Shown in pieces: positions 1 through 11,007 of a stretch of DNA of 64,000 nucleotides (positions within the stretch are counted from its first letter, which is position 1; each line of letters begins with the position of its first letter). The stretch spans positions 124,001 to 188,000 of the forward strand of contig JAUGWO010000120.1 in NCBI GenBank assembly GCA_049724395.1, given 5' to 3'. A program made the translations under genes and the position numbers. Under the pieces are notes generated by a model. It saw only the letters and a list, made by a program, of their open reading frames with translations, ran no database searches and was not told the DNA's origin. The stretch comes from Spongospora subterranea f. sp. subterranea. Lineage: Eukaryota > Endomyxa: Phytomyxea > Phytomyxea > Plasmodiophorida.

Positions 1-796
1 TGGGTTCAGGATATTGATTTTGTGGCAAAGACCAATCCAGCATCATGTTTTCCTTAGATGGGTCATGCACGGCTGGAGCACTGCCTGAAACCAGATCTAG
101 CAGCCAGTTGTCGGTGGGCGAAGGCGCTACCGACCCACCGCTTGCTGCGGGCACCCTTTGCTTGCGCCTGGGCGCAACAATTATTGGCAACTGTACCGAT
201 GAGCTGTCATCGCTGGACGACGACGATTTTGTGATTGTGGTCGAAACCGTTGAGGATGACGGAGAATTCAAAGGTGATCTTTGAGGTACGTTTCTGTGTG
301 GCACCATTTGATAGCCAAATCCAGATATGCGCGAACGTGTTCGACGGGCAGTTTCGCGTTCTGTAATGAGACGCCCATCGTCGTCAAGTAAAGCCAAGAT
401 GCAATCGGATTTCGCACGGATTTCGGCACCTTTGTCCTGACCGTGGACCAAAAACCGGTACTTGGATAACGAAAGGAAAACGTGTCGGCGAGCCTTCATG
501 TCATCCACAAATCGTTGCAGCGCATGCCGTAAGCAGAAGTCGACCAGCTGAAGGCTCTTCTTCACGTGGAGAATCTGAGATCGATCCTGGATCCGCTTCA
601 ACAACATGATGAGTATTGAGTCGTATAAACCCGGATCTTTCATGTCTCCGCAAACAGCCATCATCGAACGCGATGACGCGGGCCACGGTTCATTCGACGT
701 AACCGCTCGCACACGGCGTTCAGCCATATTGTAATCCTTGATGGAATCTTTTGCCGAACGCAACATCGTCCGTAGGCGTTGTTTGACTAACGACAT
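1..796 (-). CDS. ENTH-domain (epsin-like) protein, 3' end beyond the window
   Basis: The minus-strand frame opens at an ATG at 796 and stays open to base 1, so the C-terminus is missing. Residues about 18-145 read as an ENTH domain: YNMAERRVRAVTSNEPW, then an all-helical body with LLKRIQDR, HVKKSLQLVDFCLRHA and FLVHGQDKGAEIRAKS, matching the order seen in epsins. ENTH domains bind phosphoinositides and bend membrane during clathrin-coated vesicle formation. The visible tail after about residue 160 is low-complexity and rich in Ser, Pro and Thr, as in epsins that recruit clathrin and adaptors there. No intron is needed in the visible part. Subtype (epsin versus epsinR/Ent3-5) cannot be decided without the tail. 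Confidence 0.85.
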   Translation of the reverse strand, partial: MSLVKQRLRTMLRSAKDSIKDYNMAERRVRAVTSNEPWPASSRSMMAVCGDMKDPGLYDSILIMLLKRIQDRSQILHVKKSLQLVDFCLRHALQRFVDDMKARRHVFLSLSKYRFLVHGQDKGAEIRAKSDCILALLDDDGRLITERETARRTRSRISGFGYQMVPHRNVPQRSPLNSPSSSTVSTTITKSSSSSDDSSSVQLPIIVAPRRKQRVPAASGGSVAPSPTDNWLLDLVSGSAPAVHDPSKENMMLDWSLPQNQYPEP

Positions 797-1356
797 GCTC
801 GCCTCAAATTTATCGAAAGCCGATTAAACAAATGCAGTCTGTCTCTCACCAGAGAAAGCCTCTGGAACCTGCTGTCGGAGGATCGGCCACCTTGGTGTCC
901 ACGCTACCACTGGTTGCGTAAAGTTCAAGCGCCAAAGTCAATTGGACACGGTTTCGCCTCAGTCGGTTACAGCAGGTCCGATTCGTCTGCGACGGAGTTT
1001 TCCGTGTTTTGACTTTCCAAACTGCAAGTCAAAGTCAAGTGTTCGCGAAAATTCCGGATACAGTACAGCCATGTCCTCAAGGGGTAATTGCGAAACCAGT
1101 TTGTTTTATCGCCAGTTGCTCTATTCAGGGAAAACGCATTGGCTGAGGTACTTACGGCAACGTCTGCCATTGATGATTGCACATTGGGTGCTTTTGTTCA
1201 GCATCTGCGAAATCACCCATTAGATGATATATATTGATAATGTGGTACAAGTGCAGCAGCGGTAAATTCGGCGTCATATCAACTCGCAGTTGCGCATAGA
1301 TTGTATTGCCTGCATTCTTCACATTTATCCAAGTTTTTTACATTTGAAAACATGGG
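797..1356. other. Intergenic, no supported gene
   Basis: The stretch lies between the start of the ENTH gene and the stop of the Cys-rich gene, both on the minus strand. Only short overlapping frames are open and none shows a motif. It should hold the promoter of the ENTH gene. Confidence 0.5.
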
Positions 1357-2500
1357 TTAGAAAGCGATCAGAACGCAGCAAACAAGAGAGAGGAAGACGA
1401 CGGCGAAGACGCGCACAGACGGTGTCCCACTGAAATCGGTAGCACTGCCTTGGCTTGCACCAGCCGCATTGAGTTTCTTCCCGGGAATTGCCGTCATCGC
1501 CGGAGCCATTGTATAACGTCCCGGAACAAACTTCTTGAACGATGACGACTTGACGTTGTATATTTCGCAACGCGTTTCGCTCTGGCTGCAGGTGGAATTG
1601 GCCAGAAAGGAAGCGCAGAATGCATCCTGTGTCGACGACGTTGTGCAGACGTCAGCAGGATCCACGGAACCATCCAAGGTCCTGGAAAGGACGTAATGCC
1701 CGGTTGCTTCACCCTGGGAGAACGCTGCCGTTGTGCCGCAAAAGCCTGGGGTTGCATGGTAAGGGACAGTGAAACAGAACATTGACTCCAAAATACCGAA
1801 TTTACTGCAATACTGAATTGTACCGAGACCGTCTGCATTTACAGGGCAGCCCTAGAACAAGCCATGGTCACTCATTTGACTCAAAGGCACATCGAACGAT
1901 GATGAAAGCACATCGCGTTAGCAAACCGAACGCGGTCACCTCTAGACAGTTGGAGAATAAATTGGCTTACATAATCACCAAAAAATGGTCCACAGCGCAC
2001 GACGGCTTTAGAGTAATCGCCACGAGCGTCAAAATCGCTGGCCTGGACGTTGAACAGTTCGCAACGCGTATCGGATAGGCTACAAGTAGCGGACGCCGCA
2101 ATCGCGTTACAGAAAGCACCAGGATCTGGACGCGTCGTGCAAACATCTGTTGACGCCACACTTCCATCAAGAGAACTACTGTAAATATAGTGGCCGGCGG
2201 TTTGCTGCGCTTTGAAAGTGCTGTCGGTGCCGCAGAAACCCCATTTGGAGCAGTATTGCACCACACCAGATGTTCCATCGACATTATATGGACAACCTGA
2301 AGCACCAAAGCTTAAGTGAGTCAAGGATCACTGGTCTCAAAATTATTCAAACGAAAAATGGATGCTGAAACTATGCTGTTGCAGTTTGATAATGGGACAA
2401 GCAGACCTTGCATATTGAAAAATGGCCCACATCGATCGACTTTTTGTGCTACTGCACAGAGGAAAACATTGATCCAAATAAGAATCCCAAGGTGAGACAT
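1357..2500 (-). CDS. Secreted GPI-anchored-like protein with two chitin-binding-like Cys modules
   Basis: Four exons give an in-frame 287-residue protein: 2500-2407, 2296-1971, 1851-1797 and 1745-1357, with GT-AG introns of 110, 119 and 51 nt. The N-terminus MSHLGILIWINVFLCAVAQ is a signal peptide. Two modules follow, each built as RCGPFF...GCP.N.DG...QYCSK.GFCGT, then GHY..S..LDGSV...DVCTT, then TCS.S.TRCE..NV. The CS..GFCGT core resembles hevein-type (type 1) chitin-binding domains, though the rest of the module is not standard. The C-terminus has a Gly/Ser/Ala stretch and then a hydrophobic tail (FAVVFLSLVCCVLIAF), as in GPI-anchor signals. An extracellular wall-binding or adhesion role is inferred. 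An intron falls inside the second CSKFG/FCGT motif. Confidence 0.72.
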
Positions 2501-3270
2501 GTTAGTCAGGAGGTATAATGGAATGTTTAATCCCTTTGAGCAAACTTGTCCAGTTCAAACCCAGCAAATGTACAAGATTGGCTGGAATCGGCACGCGTCA
2601 CAAGATTTGAGCGAATCTATTGAACCGTTGTTTTGCTGACCATGGAGCCTGCCTGTCTTTGGTCGATACTCCATATTAGTTTTCAAGAGGTATTCACCCT
2701 GTAGGTTTGTATAAATTACCGAAGAATCGACCGAAGAAACTGATAAAACAGAGTCTGTTGTATTTGTGCACTGCAAGGAATGTGTATTGAAATGTTGAGC
2801 ACATTGGATGGAACTATTTGCACATCTGAATCCTTCAACTATCTACACAAACATAGGGGTTAGACCTTCAATTATTTGAGGTGGACGAGCATTGCAATCA
2901 AAATACCAAGGTAGGTAGGCGGCGCAAAAAAGGCAGTTAAATAAGACACAAATTCCAGTCAAATTCCCAATAGACCCTGGAGAACTCAGCAGTGCCCGAA
3001 CCAGCGAGCGCCGTTCTGACGTGCAAACGTTCTGCAATGTCATTTGTCTACATCATTGTAAATACTCGTCGCCAACAAAGTTTGATCACGTTAGTTGTCA
3101 CAATCCCTTGCCCATGCATGGCGCAACATTTTAAACGACCCGTTGTGGTTGGCAACTCAGCAGTCAGTTGAACTACAGGGTAGGATCACTGTAAGTGTAG
3201 CGGCGCGACAACGCGTCCTACCTGTATTTCTTCCCTGCAGAACTGTGTGCCCGATATCACATTCTAGACC
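2501..3270. other. Intergenic between divergent genes
   Basis: This is the shared upstream region of the minus-strand Cys-rich gene and the plus-strand DUF268-type gene. Two short minus-strand frames (2555-2776 and 2843-3043) have no recognisable motif. I see no repeat. Confidence 0.45.
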
Positions 3271-4406
3271 ATGAAGACTAATTATGACCGGTCTCCTGGT
3301 GGTTATCGGGTCCATTGGGGAATTTTTCTGATAGGCGTAGGCGCGTTTGTGCTGTTATTGCAGCTCTACCACCAGTCGGAAGAAGCCGTCCGCCAGCATA
3401 CGCTCTCCACCCTCAATGAGAGAATTGGAATTGCAGAATCCTTGTTAATCCACCCACCTACGGGCTGCCATCTTCTGCCCCGCGCCAACATGTTCGCAAA
3501 GGACTTTTTCCAAAATCTTGAGCCGGATCACGCTCCTGATTTCTCCCTTCTCTCAGCATGGCTAAAACCGGAGTATCCCAGTGCTGTAGTTGCTCCCCGA
3601 GAAATTCCTGAGATTTACAAGGACGCCTTCACTATGGGCGGTAGCATCCCTGTCACCGAGTTCTACTTTAACCAAGCATATTTGGGCAACATCGAACAGT
3701 TGCCGAGCAATGTCTGGACCAAAGTTAGCGTTGAAGAATACATGGAGTCGACAAAAACAACTGCCAAATACGGAAGCGACGGGCTGAATATTAACATCGG
3801 ATTGGAAAAATACAACATATTCGTCGCAGGGAAAAGAGGAATAGTCATCGGATCAGGTGGGTTTATTGTACATTTCCTCTTTTTCGTTAAACTAAACTGT
3901 AAAAGAGCACCCATGGGTTGAAGCGATGGCGCTGCGCGCTGGTTCTGGTCCGATTTTAACCGTAGAATTTGGAAAGATTGTGTCTGAACATCCGATGATA
4001 TCGACAATGGTCCCTAAGGAGTTCACAGAGAAGTTTCTGAACGGGGCAATCAAGCCGTTCGACTATGGGATATCTTTCTCAAGCTTGGAGCACGATGGCC
4101 TTGGCCGATATGGTGATATTCTGAACCCGATTGGGAGATCTTCAGTCAATGGCGAAAGCACTTTCATATATTAAGCCCGGCGGATTCTTCTTTCTCGGCT
4201 TAATGAATGGAGACGACTCTTTAGCATTTAATGCTCATCGAGTTTATGGCAAGATTCGTATGCCGAAAATCATGGCGGGGTTGGAATCTGCATCATCATC
4301 ATCCTGTTATGCTAAATTTGTCTAATCTAGATGGCATTTCGTGGACGTGATCATGGGAGGTGGCCAACATTTAGTCATCATGCAAAACCGGAATGGGTGC
4401 TTGTAA
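3271..4406 (+). CDS. DUF268-family type II membrane protein (one frameshift)
   Basis: The ATG at 3271 opens a protein with a short cytoplasmic tail and one membrane helix (about residues 16-35), then a lumenal domain. The conserved part PWVEAMALRAG, SFSSLEHDGLGRYGD, LNPIGD, LSYIKPGGFFFLG and FNAHRVYGKIRMP matches the DUF268 family, which is known from nematodes and protists and resembles SAM-dependent methyltransferases in shape. Its chemistry is not established. Introns are 3857-3905 (49 nt) and one of about 54 nt ending just before WHFVDV. At about 4131-4135 (ATTGGGAGATC) the frame changes by one base in a GGG run, although homology continues on both sides without loss. This is a sequencing error, a fresh mutation or a frameshift. 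Confidence 0.7.
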
Positions 4407-5150
4407 TATTCTGATATCTATGGCACTGTTCAAATTTCTCGCGCATCGAAGCTAAAGTTTCCCCTTTTCTTATGCATTGGATGCTGTACTTTAGTGAGAA
4501 ATACTCATGTGTGATAATCTTATGTTGAGCTACTTTTACATATATTTCGCAAAAATCATTTAGTTCCTGATGGACATCATCTGTCGTTCACCGAAAATAC
4601 GCCCACTATTATAGATCGGCGTCTGGGTGTGAAAATCTCCATGCTGAATTTGCGTCTGAGTAACCTTTTGAATGGCCTTTATTTCCTGAGATATGACCAT
4701 GATCGGAGAGGTTTCGCATTGATGCTATGAGGTATTCCTGACCCTTTATCTCAAAAGTAATCTTTGTTATCGGGACGAAATTCTTTGGGCAATTTCAATG
4801 ATCGAGATTGAATGCGCAAATCATACTCAGTCAATGTTCGACTCCTCCAGTCTCTGCAATCATAGCAATATTGTTGCGATGACACAAATAAATTGCAGCT
4901 TGATTAGAGTGTACTCTGTGAGAAACCTGACTAGATTGTCGTTTATGGTAATGGGTGCATTATCGCCTTCATGAATATTGCTAGAATAATACATCATGTA
5001 CAAACAAAAATGTCGTTGGTTTACATTGATGGGCGATATTGAGGGTGTCGGACACCAGATCATGGTGGGAGTATGTGAATATTAAGGCATGCGCAATATA
5101 ATTAAATTGCACACTGGATTTGGGTATTCTGTTAAATATTCCAGGCCGTA
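4407..5150. other. Intergenic, AT-rich
   Basis: Only very short open frames are present and none is recognisable. The stretch lies between two plus-strand genes. I see no tandem repeat or RNA gene. Confidence 0.45.
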
Positions 5151-6410
5151 ATGGTGGAATCGGTTTCTATCGAGTCGGAGTCTTTGGCGTTCATCCCCAC
5201 ATCTTTCTGTTGGTCTCACGTGATGACGAGGCGAGCGCTGCTGTTCATCATAACCATCCAAGCATTGATAGCATTTCAATATCTGGCACCGCCGTTGGAT
5301 TCTGCCACTCTTTTCTCGTCTTCTCTTGACACGGAACCTCTCTCGGTTGTCTCAAATGACGATCGTTATCTCTCATTCACATCCTATGGGCGCCTATCGA
5401 ATAACCTCATTGAACTTGCCAATGTTATAGAAATCGCCAAACAGACCGGCCACAAGATTCTAGTTTATCCCTTATCAGCAGATCGCAATACCGATATGTA
5501 CAGCCTTTCATGGATTCAAATACTGAATATTGAACAGATTCAACAATATCTTGATCCATTAGGGCCACATTGTGTCATTCGTGGTCTTAACTCTATAGAC
5601 ACTGATCAAGATATCACGAATTATATGGAACACGGTATCAGGTTGATCTCGGACGGTTTATGCAATGGAGAAGGGCACGATTCGTTATGGTCGTTAAGGG
5701 ATCCTGCGTCATGGTCATCTAATTGTCGATTATTGCCATGGAGCCATGCGGCATGGATCGCTCCTGCAATGAACCGGTCATTGCCCCTTCTCGCGTATTC
5801 ACCCGATAGAGCACATTGCACTCTTCCAACTGGTCTCCAGTGCAGTCAAGAGAATGTTCAATACGATCTGGATGTGATGACGGTCCAGTACGATCCATTA
5901 CCATTCATCAGACAATCATCGTCGAGATTGATCATATTGACGGGGGATGTCGCTTTCCACACCGAATCGGTTGCACCTTTCCATCTATCGTATAACGACA
6001 ATATAAAAACACTGGCGGGTAAGACAATATCCCAGGTTTCTCAACCAATGTTGTGTATGCATGTGAGAAGAGGAGATCTGAGCCTGGTCGATCAATCTCA
6101 ATATATCGCCATCGCTAACGAGCTGTTGACCAATGGCACTGTTAGTGATGTATTCATCATCACCAACGGCGATCAAGGCGAGTTGCAACAGTTGCATGAA
6201 GGGATCGGGCGTATTGGGGCAGTTGGATGTGATCCAAACAGTATTGAGGCATGTAAGGCGAGCAGGACGATGAAGGCCGCTATCGAACAACAAGCTTGTG
6301 CTCAGGCCCATATATTTATAGGGTCTCCAGCTAGCACATTCACTCAAATCATTATCAATATCAGACAACAGCAGAACTTCCCCCCATCGTCCTCCATTAT
6401 TTTACAATAA
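5151..6410 (+). CDS. O-fucosyltransferase-like glycosyltransferase, intronless
   Basis: One uninterrupted frame of 419 residues. A second ATG at 5223 would put the signal anchor (RRALLFIITIQALIAFQ) right at the N-terminus, as in Golgi type II enzymes, and may be the real start. The C-terminal half carries the fucosyltransferase-superfamily signatures LCMHVRRGDLS (GDP-sugar binding; the Arg is the usual catalytic residue) and IGSPASTFTQIIINIR, and the N-terminal half has SYGRLSNNLIELANVI, like the GRLGNQM motif of the family. Transfer of fucose from GDP-fucose to secretory glycoproteins is inferred; the acceptor is unknown. The absence of introns contrasts with most other genes of this length in the window. 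Confidence 0.72.
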   Translation: MVESVSIESESLAFIPTSFCWSHVMTRRALLFIITIQALIAFQYLAPPLDSATLFSSSLDTEPLSVVSNDDRYLSFTSYGRLSNNLIELANVIEIAKQTGHKILVYPLSADRNTDMYSLSWIQILNIEQIQQYLDPLGPHCVIRGLNSIDTDQDITNYMEHGIRLISDGLCNGEGHDSLWSLRDPASWSSNCRLLPWSHAAWIAPAMNRSLPLLAYSPDRAHCTLPTGLQCSQENVQYDLDVMTVQYDPLPFIRQSSSRLIILTGDVAFHTESVAPFHLSYNDNIKTLAGKTISQVSQPMLCMHVRRGDLSLVDQSQYIAIANELLTNGTVSDVFIITNGDQGELQQLHEGIGRIGAVGCDPNSIEACKASRTMKAAIEQQACAQAHIFIGSPASTFTQIIINIRQQQNFPPSSSIILQ

Positions 6411-7489
6411 GCAATCCCACCCCTATTTATCTCTATTTAATGCCAACGATATAAGTAAACAATAATGTAATTACTGTTAATAATCCTCATGTCGGTATTG
6501 ACCCTGGATATGGGTTAGGTCGCTCCGACCTGTATTGTACTTGAACTTGAAAAACTATAACACCTACAGTAATAGTATGATTTACTGCTTTCCCCATCAT
6601 AACCCTATCGCTATTGCCTTGTCGGGGGTTCTCCCCACTCGATAAGGCCACATTGAGCATCGCGATATAGGCGCCTCCATCTCGTTGACCACCACCACCA
6701 CGCCCATCCGGTTCAGTAAACAAAACCATCGACTACACATAATCATAATTGCGACGAGAGGCACTGCAACATCTCGTTCATCTTTTACTGAATTATCAAA
6801 CTATGAAGAAGGTCCAAACTGTATGTACCATATCCAGAGATGACAAACGGCAACGATTACAGGTGACGAGGACTTAGAACCTTGATCGGATCACTTTTCC
6901 TACTTCCGATATTGAATGTGGAACCTGTGCCATTACTTTAGAATAGTTTTCGACTAGTAACAAATCGGAAACGCTCTTATTAGTTATAAACAAACCCATT
7001 CCGGACCCCTACCCGACAATACATCAAGCGGTTGCTACATATCATCCAACTCATAAAAGGAGTTCCAGCAGGCCCACCATCTACACCAATTGCGCTGCCT
7101 TGCAGCACTCCATTGTAAATTAACTTCCATCAATTTTGAATCCAAACATTCTCAATGAGGACAGACCTTCAGTTAACATTTCAGATTCAGATTTACAAGT
7201 TGACCTGGTATGAAGGCTATAAAAGGAGATCCATTGACATATTCTCTATAATATGACAGTCGATGATTGTCGTTCCGCCTGCACATCCTCCTTTGTCAAT
7301 GACTTAGAGACAATGACACACAGTACAGCCCTAGTCATTTAGTCAGAACACCCATTTGCATCGGAAAATGTCACAAACCGCCAGAAGGAATCAAGACGAT
7401 ATATCGTATCCTATTCTTCCAATGATTCCACTATACTATCTCTCTCCAATGTCAATCATGATCCAAGCTATGACCAGATGCTGAAATAA
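6411..7489. other. Gene-poor stretch with one weak minus-strand frame
   Basis: Only 6487-6729 on the minus strand (80 codons from an ATG at 6729) looks at all protein-like, with a Gly-rich start and a hydrophobic patch. Nothing in it matches a family I know. The rest is AT-rich without motifs. Confidence 0.3.
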
Positions 7490-7915
7490 TCATAAAAAAG
7501 ATGCAGGCGGACGATGGCCATTAATTGCTTTATTACAGCGACCTGTAATAATAGTGGGTGAATCAGCGGAATGAGGTGGGAATTTCAATAAAGTGTTAAT
7601 TGGTTTACCAGAAGTGATGAACGCTATTGTTATTATTAGCATTGATGATTGGGATATCTGATCGATCTGAGTGTTTGAGTAAGACCATGTAAGGTTGATA
7701 TTTGGGATATTATTATGCATCTGCTGTAAAGGTTGTTGTAATTGTTCTTCTGCGCCTGACATGATAAAGAAAATATCGCCAATATACCGTCGATATGCGA
7801 TAGTTTCGATGGCAAAGTAATGGTCAACCGCATTTAGAGCTGCATTAGTAACCATGGCTATGCCTTGTACTTGGTAAGAGATATCGTTTGCCATACTTGA
7901 ACAATTAACAGTCAA
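7490..7915 (-). mobile_element. Penelope-like reverse transcriptase fragment
   Basis: The minus-strand frame contains YQVQGIAMVTNAALN followed by YRRYIGDIFFIMSGAEEQL, then a stretch ending in ..TSGKPINTLLKFPPHS. This order matches the palm domain of Penelope-like reverse transcriptases: a QxxGIAMG block, a YRRYIDDIF block and a Kp.N...lL...S.HP block. The catalytic YIDD is YIGD here, so one of the two metal-binding Asp residues of the motif is lost and the fragment should be inactive. Only about 140 codons remain. No GIY-YIG endonuclease is recognisable next to it. Confidence 0.6.
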
Positions 7916-10630
7916 TTATGCCTGAAGATAAACTCGAATATGCGGTTAAGATATGTGTTTTAGGTTCGATGATATTGTAGAGGATGACCATATTCGTGTT
8001 GAGGGAGGATAGGTTCGCATTTAGCGAGAAAAGAGGCTATTCCATTAGCACCAGCACATCGATTGGCGAATACTGCATATGCTCTCAGGGTTTGAAGCAA
8101 AATCCAAACTAGATTCGTAATCACAAACCTATCCTCTCAAGAACCAGTCAATCTACACAAGGCAACCACGCTCAGCAATGCACTGTCTGGGAAAATCAAT
8201 ATACGGCGAGAACGCTGCTGATGGAGAAACTCTCGACAGCTACGTTAAGAATATCGCGCCATCGCCATCGACCCTTGCCCGCCTCAGCGGGTCATTGACC
8301 GAATCCCATATCTGTCAGTCTCGCCCTCGCCCATTGTCTGCCCGCAGATTGGCCATCTTGTTTCCGGCATAGAATGATGAGCATATGGGTTGGTCGAGTC
8401 CTTAAACGACTGGATTATTCGGAAAGAATTGGCAGACTTCACAACAAGACGGCTTGCAGTTGTCCGACAGACGTCAGAGCGCATTCGCCAATTCGCCATT
8501 AACCTCAATGTCGATGATCCACTTGATGCTGACCCTGCTTATCGAGAAGATAGTATGCTCGTGCCCAACTGTGAGCAACACATTAACACTCGTTGAGAAA
8601 TAGAAAGTGAGTTTACCACAATGGTCATGGCTTCCTTAGTTTTGTCAAGGCTTTTTCCACCATTGAACATCGAGACCGGAATGTTTCCTGTAAAGCGTAT
8701 CCTGTTGTGGCTGACCGATCATCTACCACATTTTGATCAGCTGATCATAGCCTGGCTCGCAACCAAATATGGATCCGAGTTAATCGGAATGGTTGATCTG
8801 GGGTAAATCAATGAAGTCATTGACTTCCGTACATTAATTATGCAATATTGACGCCAATAACCCATGAAATGAGAACACAAATCAAATACGACTCTCTCTT
8901 CTGAGTCATTTCAAAACGACCCTGTCTGAGTTCGAAAATTCAATCGGATTGGCCAATCGCAAGTCAATGGGATTGGCTGGGGCGGTATAAACCCCACACG
9001 ACGCCAACTCAAATCATTGTCTGCACACCCATATGAAGAGATTGAAGCCGGAGCAGAATGTATTGTTGCCAGTAAAGTCGGAGATATGATGGCCCGTATG
9101 AACCTATCCATGGCGCCAACGACTTGACGGGGTCGCCAGATTAGCGGCGAATTCCTCCCGGCAAGACGGCTGCGTGTTCCGAGGTCTTATTCTTCTTACT
9201 CTTCTTTTTGAATCAATTGGAGATTTCTCATCGCTTCTCATCTTGAGCGAGAACGCACCTACACAGTTCAGCCCGAGCATGATTGCCGTATTGTCATGTC
9301 GTCCAGAAACTCCCCCGATATCGAGTTGTCAACCAACTTATGCGATAGGGATGCAGACATTTTTAAGCCTGATAGTCGGTTAAATCAATGTTGATAAGCC
9401 TTTGGAACCTGTTATGACAGTGTTGGGCTCTGGGATGGCGTAAGTCTACACGTTGAAGGCGTGTGGGGTACCTGTTCTTTACAGTTGCAAGTTCAGTGGG
9501 AGATCCACAACGCCATAGCTGAGGGCGTGAGGCATGGAACTGGCAGTCGGTCAACACACCCCGAATAATACAGGGCCATAGCGCCATGGCTCCTGATACG
9601 GCCATCCCTGAATATATTTTCCACCTGTAGGATTGAAACAGCGCTCAATAGCTGATTGTAAGCTCCAGGATTGTTTCACGACCCCCAGGCGGTGGTTATG
9701 ATGCCGTTGAAGTAATCGCATACCGGGCCAATACCACATGAATGTGATGCGCCATCGGCAAAATGGACACGGGAGTTCCGGGACGCAATACCTTGTAATC
9801 AATATAAGCCATGAGCGATTTGGCAATCATGCTCGAGCAAAACTGTGTCGCCCAAAATGAGGAGCAATGCGAAATCCCCAATTGCCTTCAAAAAGGAATT
9901 CGATTCCGGAACACGCAGCCTTATTGCCTGGGACCCCGTCAAGCAAACCGTCGTTGGCAACATGAACAGGTCCATACGAGCCACCACATCTCGAACCTTA
10001 CCTGGCAACAACATCTCCTCAGCCGGCGTCAGTATCTTCATGCTGGTGTACCGGCATGGGATGAGTTGGCGTCGCCTGACGTCCTGTGGGCTTCTTACCA
10101 TCGCGGTAATCCCGTTGACTTGCCATTGATCCATCCGATTTTCGAACCCAGGTTCGTTTTACACCGAACTAGGGTTGAGCACCTAAGTGAGTTCTGTCTG
10201 TTGGCAAATGCATTATTCAAACCAGTAGCCGAAATGGCTGTATGCCTCAAAAACGCTGCCGCTCTGCTCTGTTCGGCCGCCCAATATATTTCGTTTCGCT
10301 ACCAATGATTTCAGTGCTAAAATCATACGTTTGGTGTAAGCTGCGATGGAATCACGCGAACGCCTTCCAGTCGGATATTTCCCCGATAGAGGCGCCGAAG
10401 TGGCCTAAACTATCTGATGCGATCGCGAGAGGGGATTCATACTTCTCAATGTGCATTTTGAGAGTTAAAGTGAAAAAACAGGATTTCCTAGTTGCATTGG
10501 CTTTCGTTAAGAGCGCATGCAGTATACATGGTTATGTCTTCAAATCTTTATCAAAATGAAGCAATAAGTTTATTGGCTCACCTTCATGTCGTGAGCACAC
10601 TGGTGAGGCCTTGTCGAGATACTGTGAGTA
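7916..10630. other. Gene-poor, probably degenerate sequence
   Basis: Many overlapping 60-165-codon frames are open on both strands (for example 9811-10308 plus and 9799-10134 minus), but none shows a domain, signal peptide or convincing protein composition. Overlap on both strands suggests they are chance or decayed frames. The stretch lies between a reverse transcriptase fragment and a U3 gene and may be old mobile-element debris. Confidence 0.35.
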
Positions 10631-10637
10631 GTCCGTG

Positions 10638-10677
10638 GGTCCCATAATATTTTGAAATGATGAGGTGATATATAAGG
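10638..10677 (+). promoter_or_regulatory. snRNA-type promoter of U3 copy 1 (upstream element plus TATA)
   Basis: GGTCCCATAA at 10638-10647 is followed after 21 nt by TATATAAGG at 10669-10677. The U3 RNA is predicted to start 33 nt after the TATA begins. The same element and spacing precede U3 copy 2 and a third RNA candidate at 54.6 kb. It resembles the plant snRNA upstream element (RTCCCACATCG) with a TATA box. No run of four T follows the RNA, which argues against simple Pol III termination. Confidence 0.7.
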
Positions 10678-10701
10678 ACTGACAATTGGTTGTTAATGAT
10701 C

Positions 10702-10924
10702 AAGATCATACTTGTACAGGATCACTTCTATAGTGATTTCACCTGTCTAGTCATTCCCAAAAATGACAGATCTACCCAACCTGGACGATGATCAATAGGT
10801 GCTCTCGCTTAGCGTGAGGCTGGGCTCTGTTCCATATCATATCATGATAGGAATGGGCGCCCACGATGACCGTATTACTTGCCATCATTCCGGCTTGTGA
10901 TTGCGGGAGCACCATTCTGACAGG
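10702..10924 (+). ncRNA. U3 small nucleolar RNA, copy 1
   Basis: The 5' part AAGATCATACTTGTACAGG and then GGATCACTTCTATAGT (box A, 10719-10734) closely matches human and yeast U3, where this segment pairs with pre-rRNA at the 18S processing sites. Further on are a box B-like TAGCGTGAGGC (10810-10820), a box C-like GATGACCGTA (10865-10874) and box D TCTGA (10916-10920). Length near 223 nt fits U3 (human about 217). The 5' and 3' ends are estimated from homology. U3 guides early pre-rRNA cleavage in the small-subunit processome. A second copy at 62,995 has the same length and is almost identical. Confidence 0.93.
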
Positions 10925-11007
10925 TTCATCACATCAAACCCCATAACTAATCAAAACGAACGAATCGCAGATTGATCATTGAACTGCTTTGGCAAAATAC
11001 ATTGAGT

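Noticed and set aside
45-284. Plus-strand 79-codon frame rich in Asp and Glu
   Set aside because: It is the antisense of the low-complexity tail of the ENTH-domain gene.
9799-10308. Long overlapping frames on both strands
   Set aside because: Both strands are open over the same bases and neither product has a recognisable motif; chance or decayed sequence is more likely.
10638-10964. Repeat pair 10.7/63.0 kb as a MITE or SINE
   Set aside because: Box A, box C and box D in the order and spacing of U3 snoRNA explain the conserved part better than a transposon.
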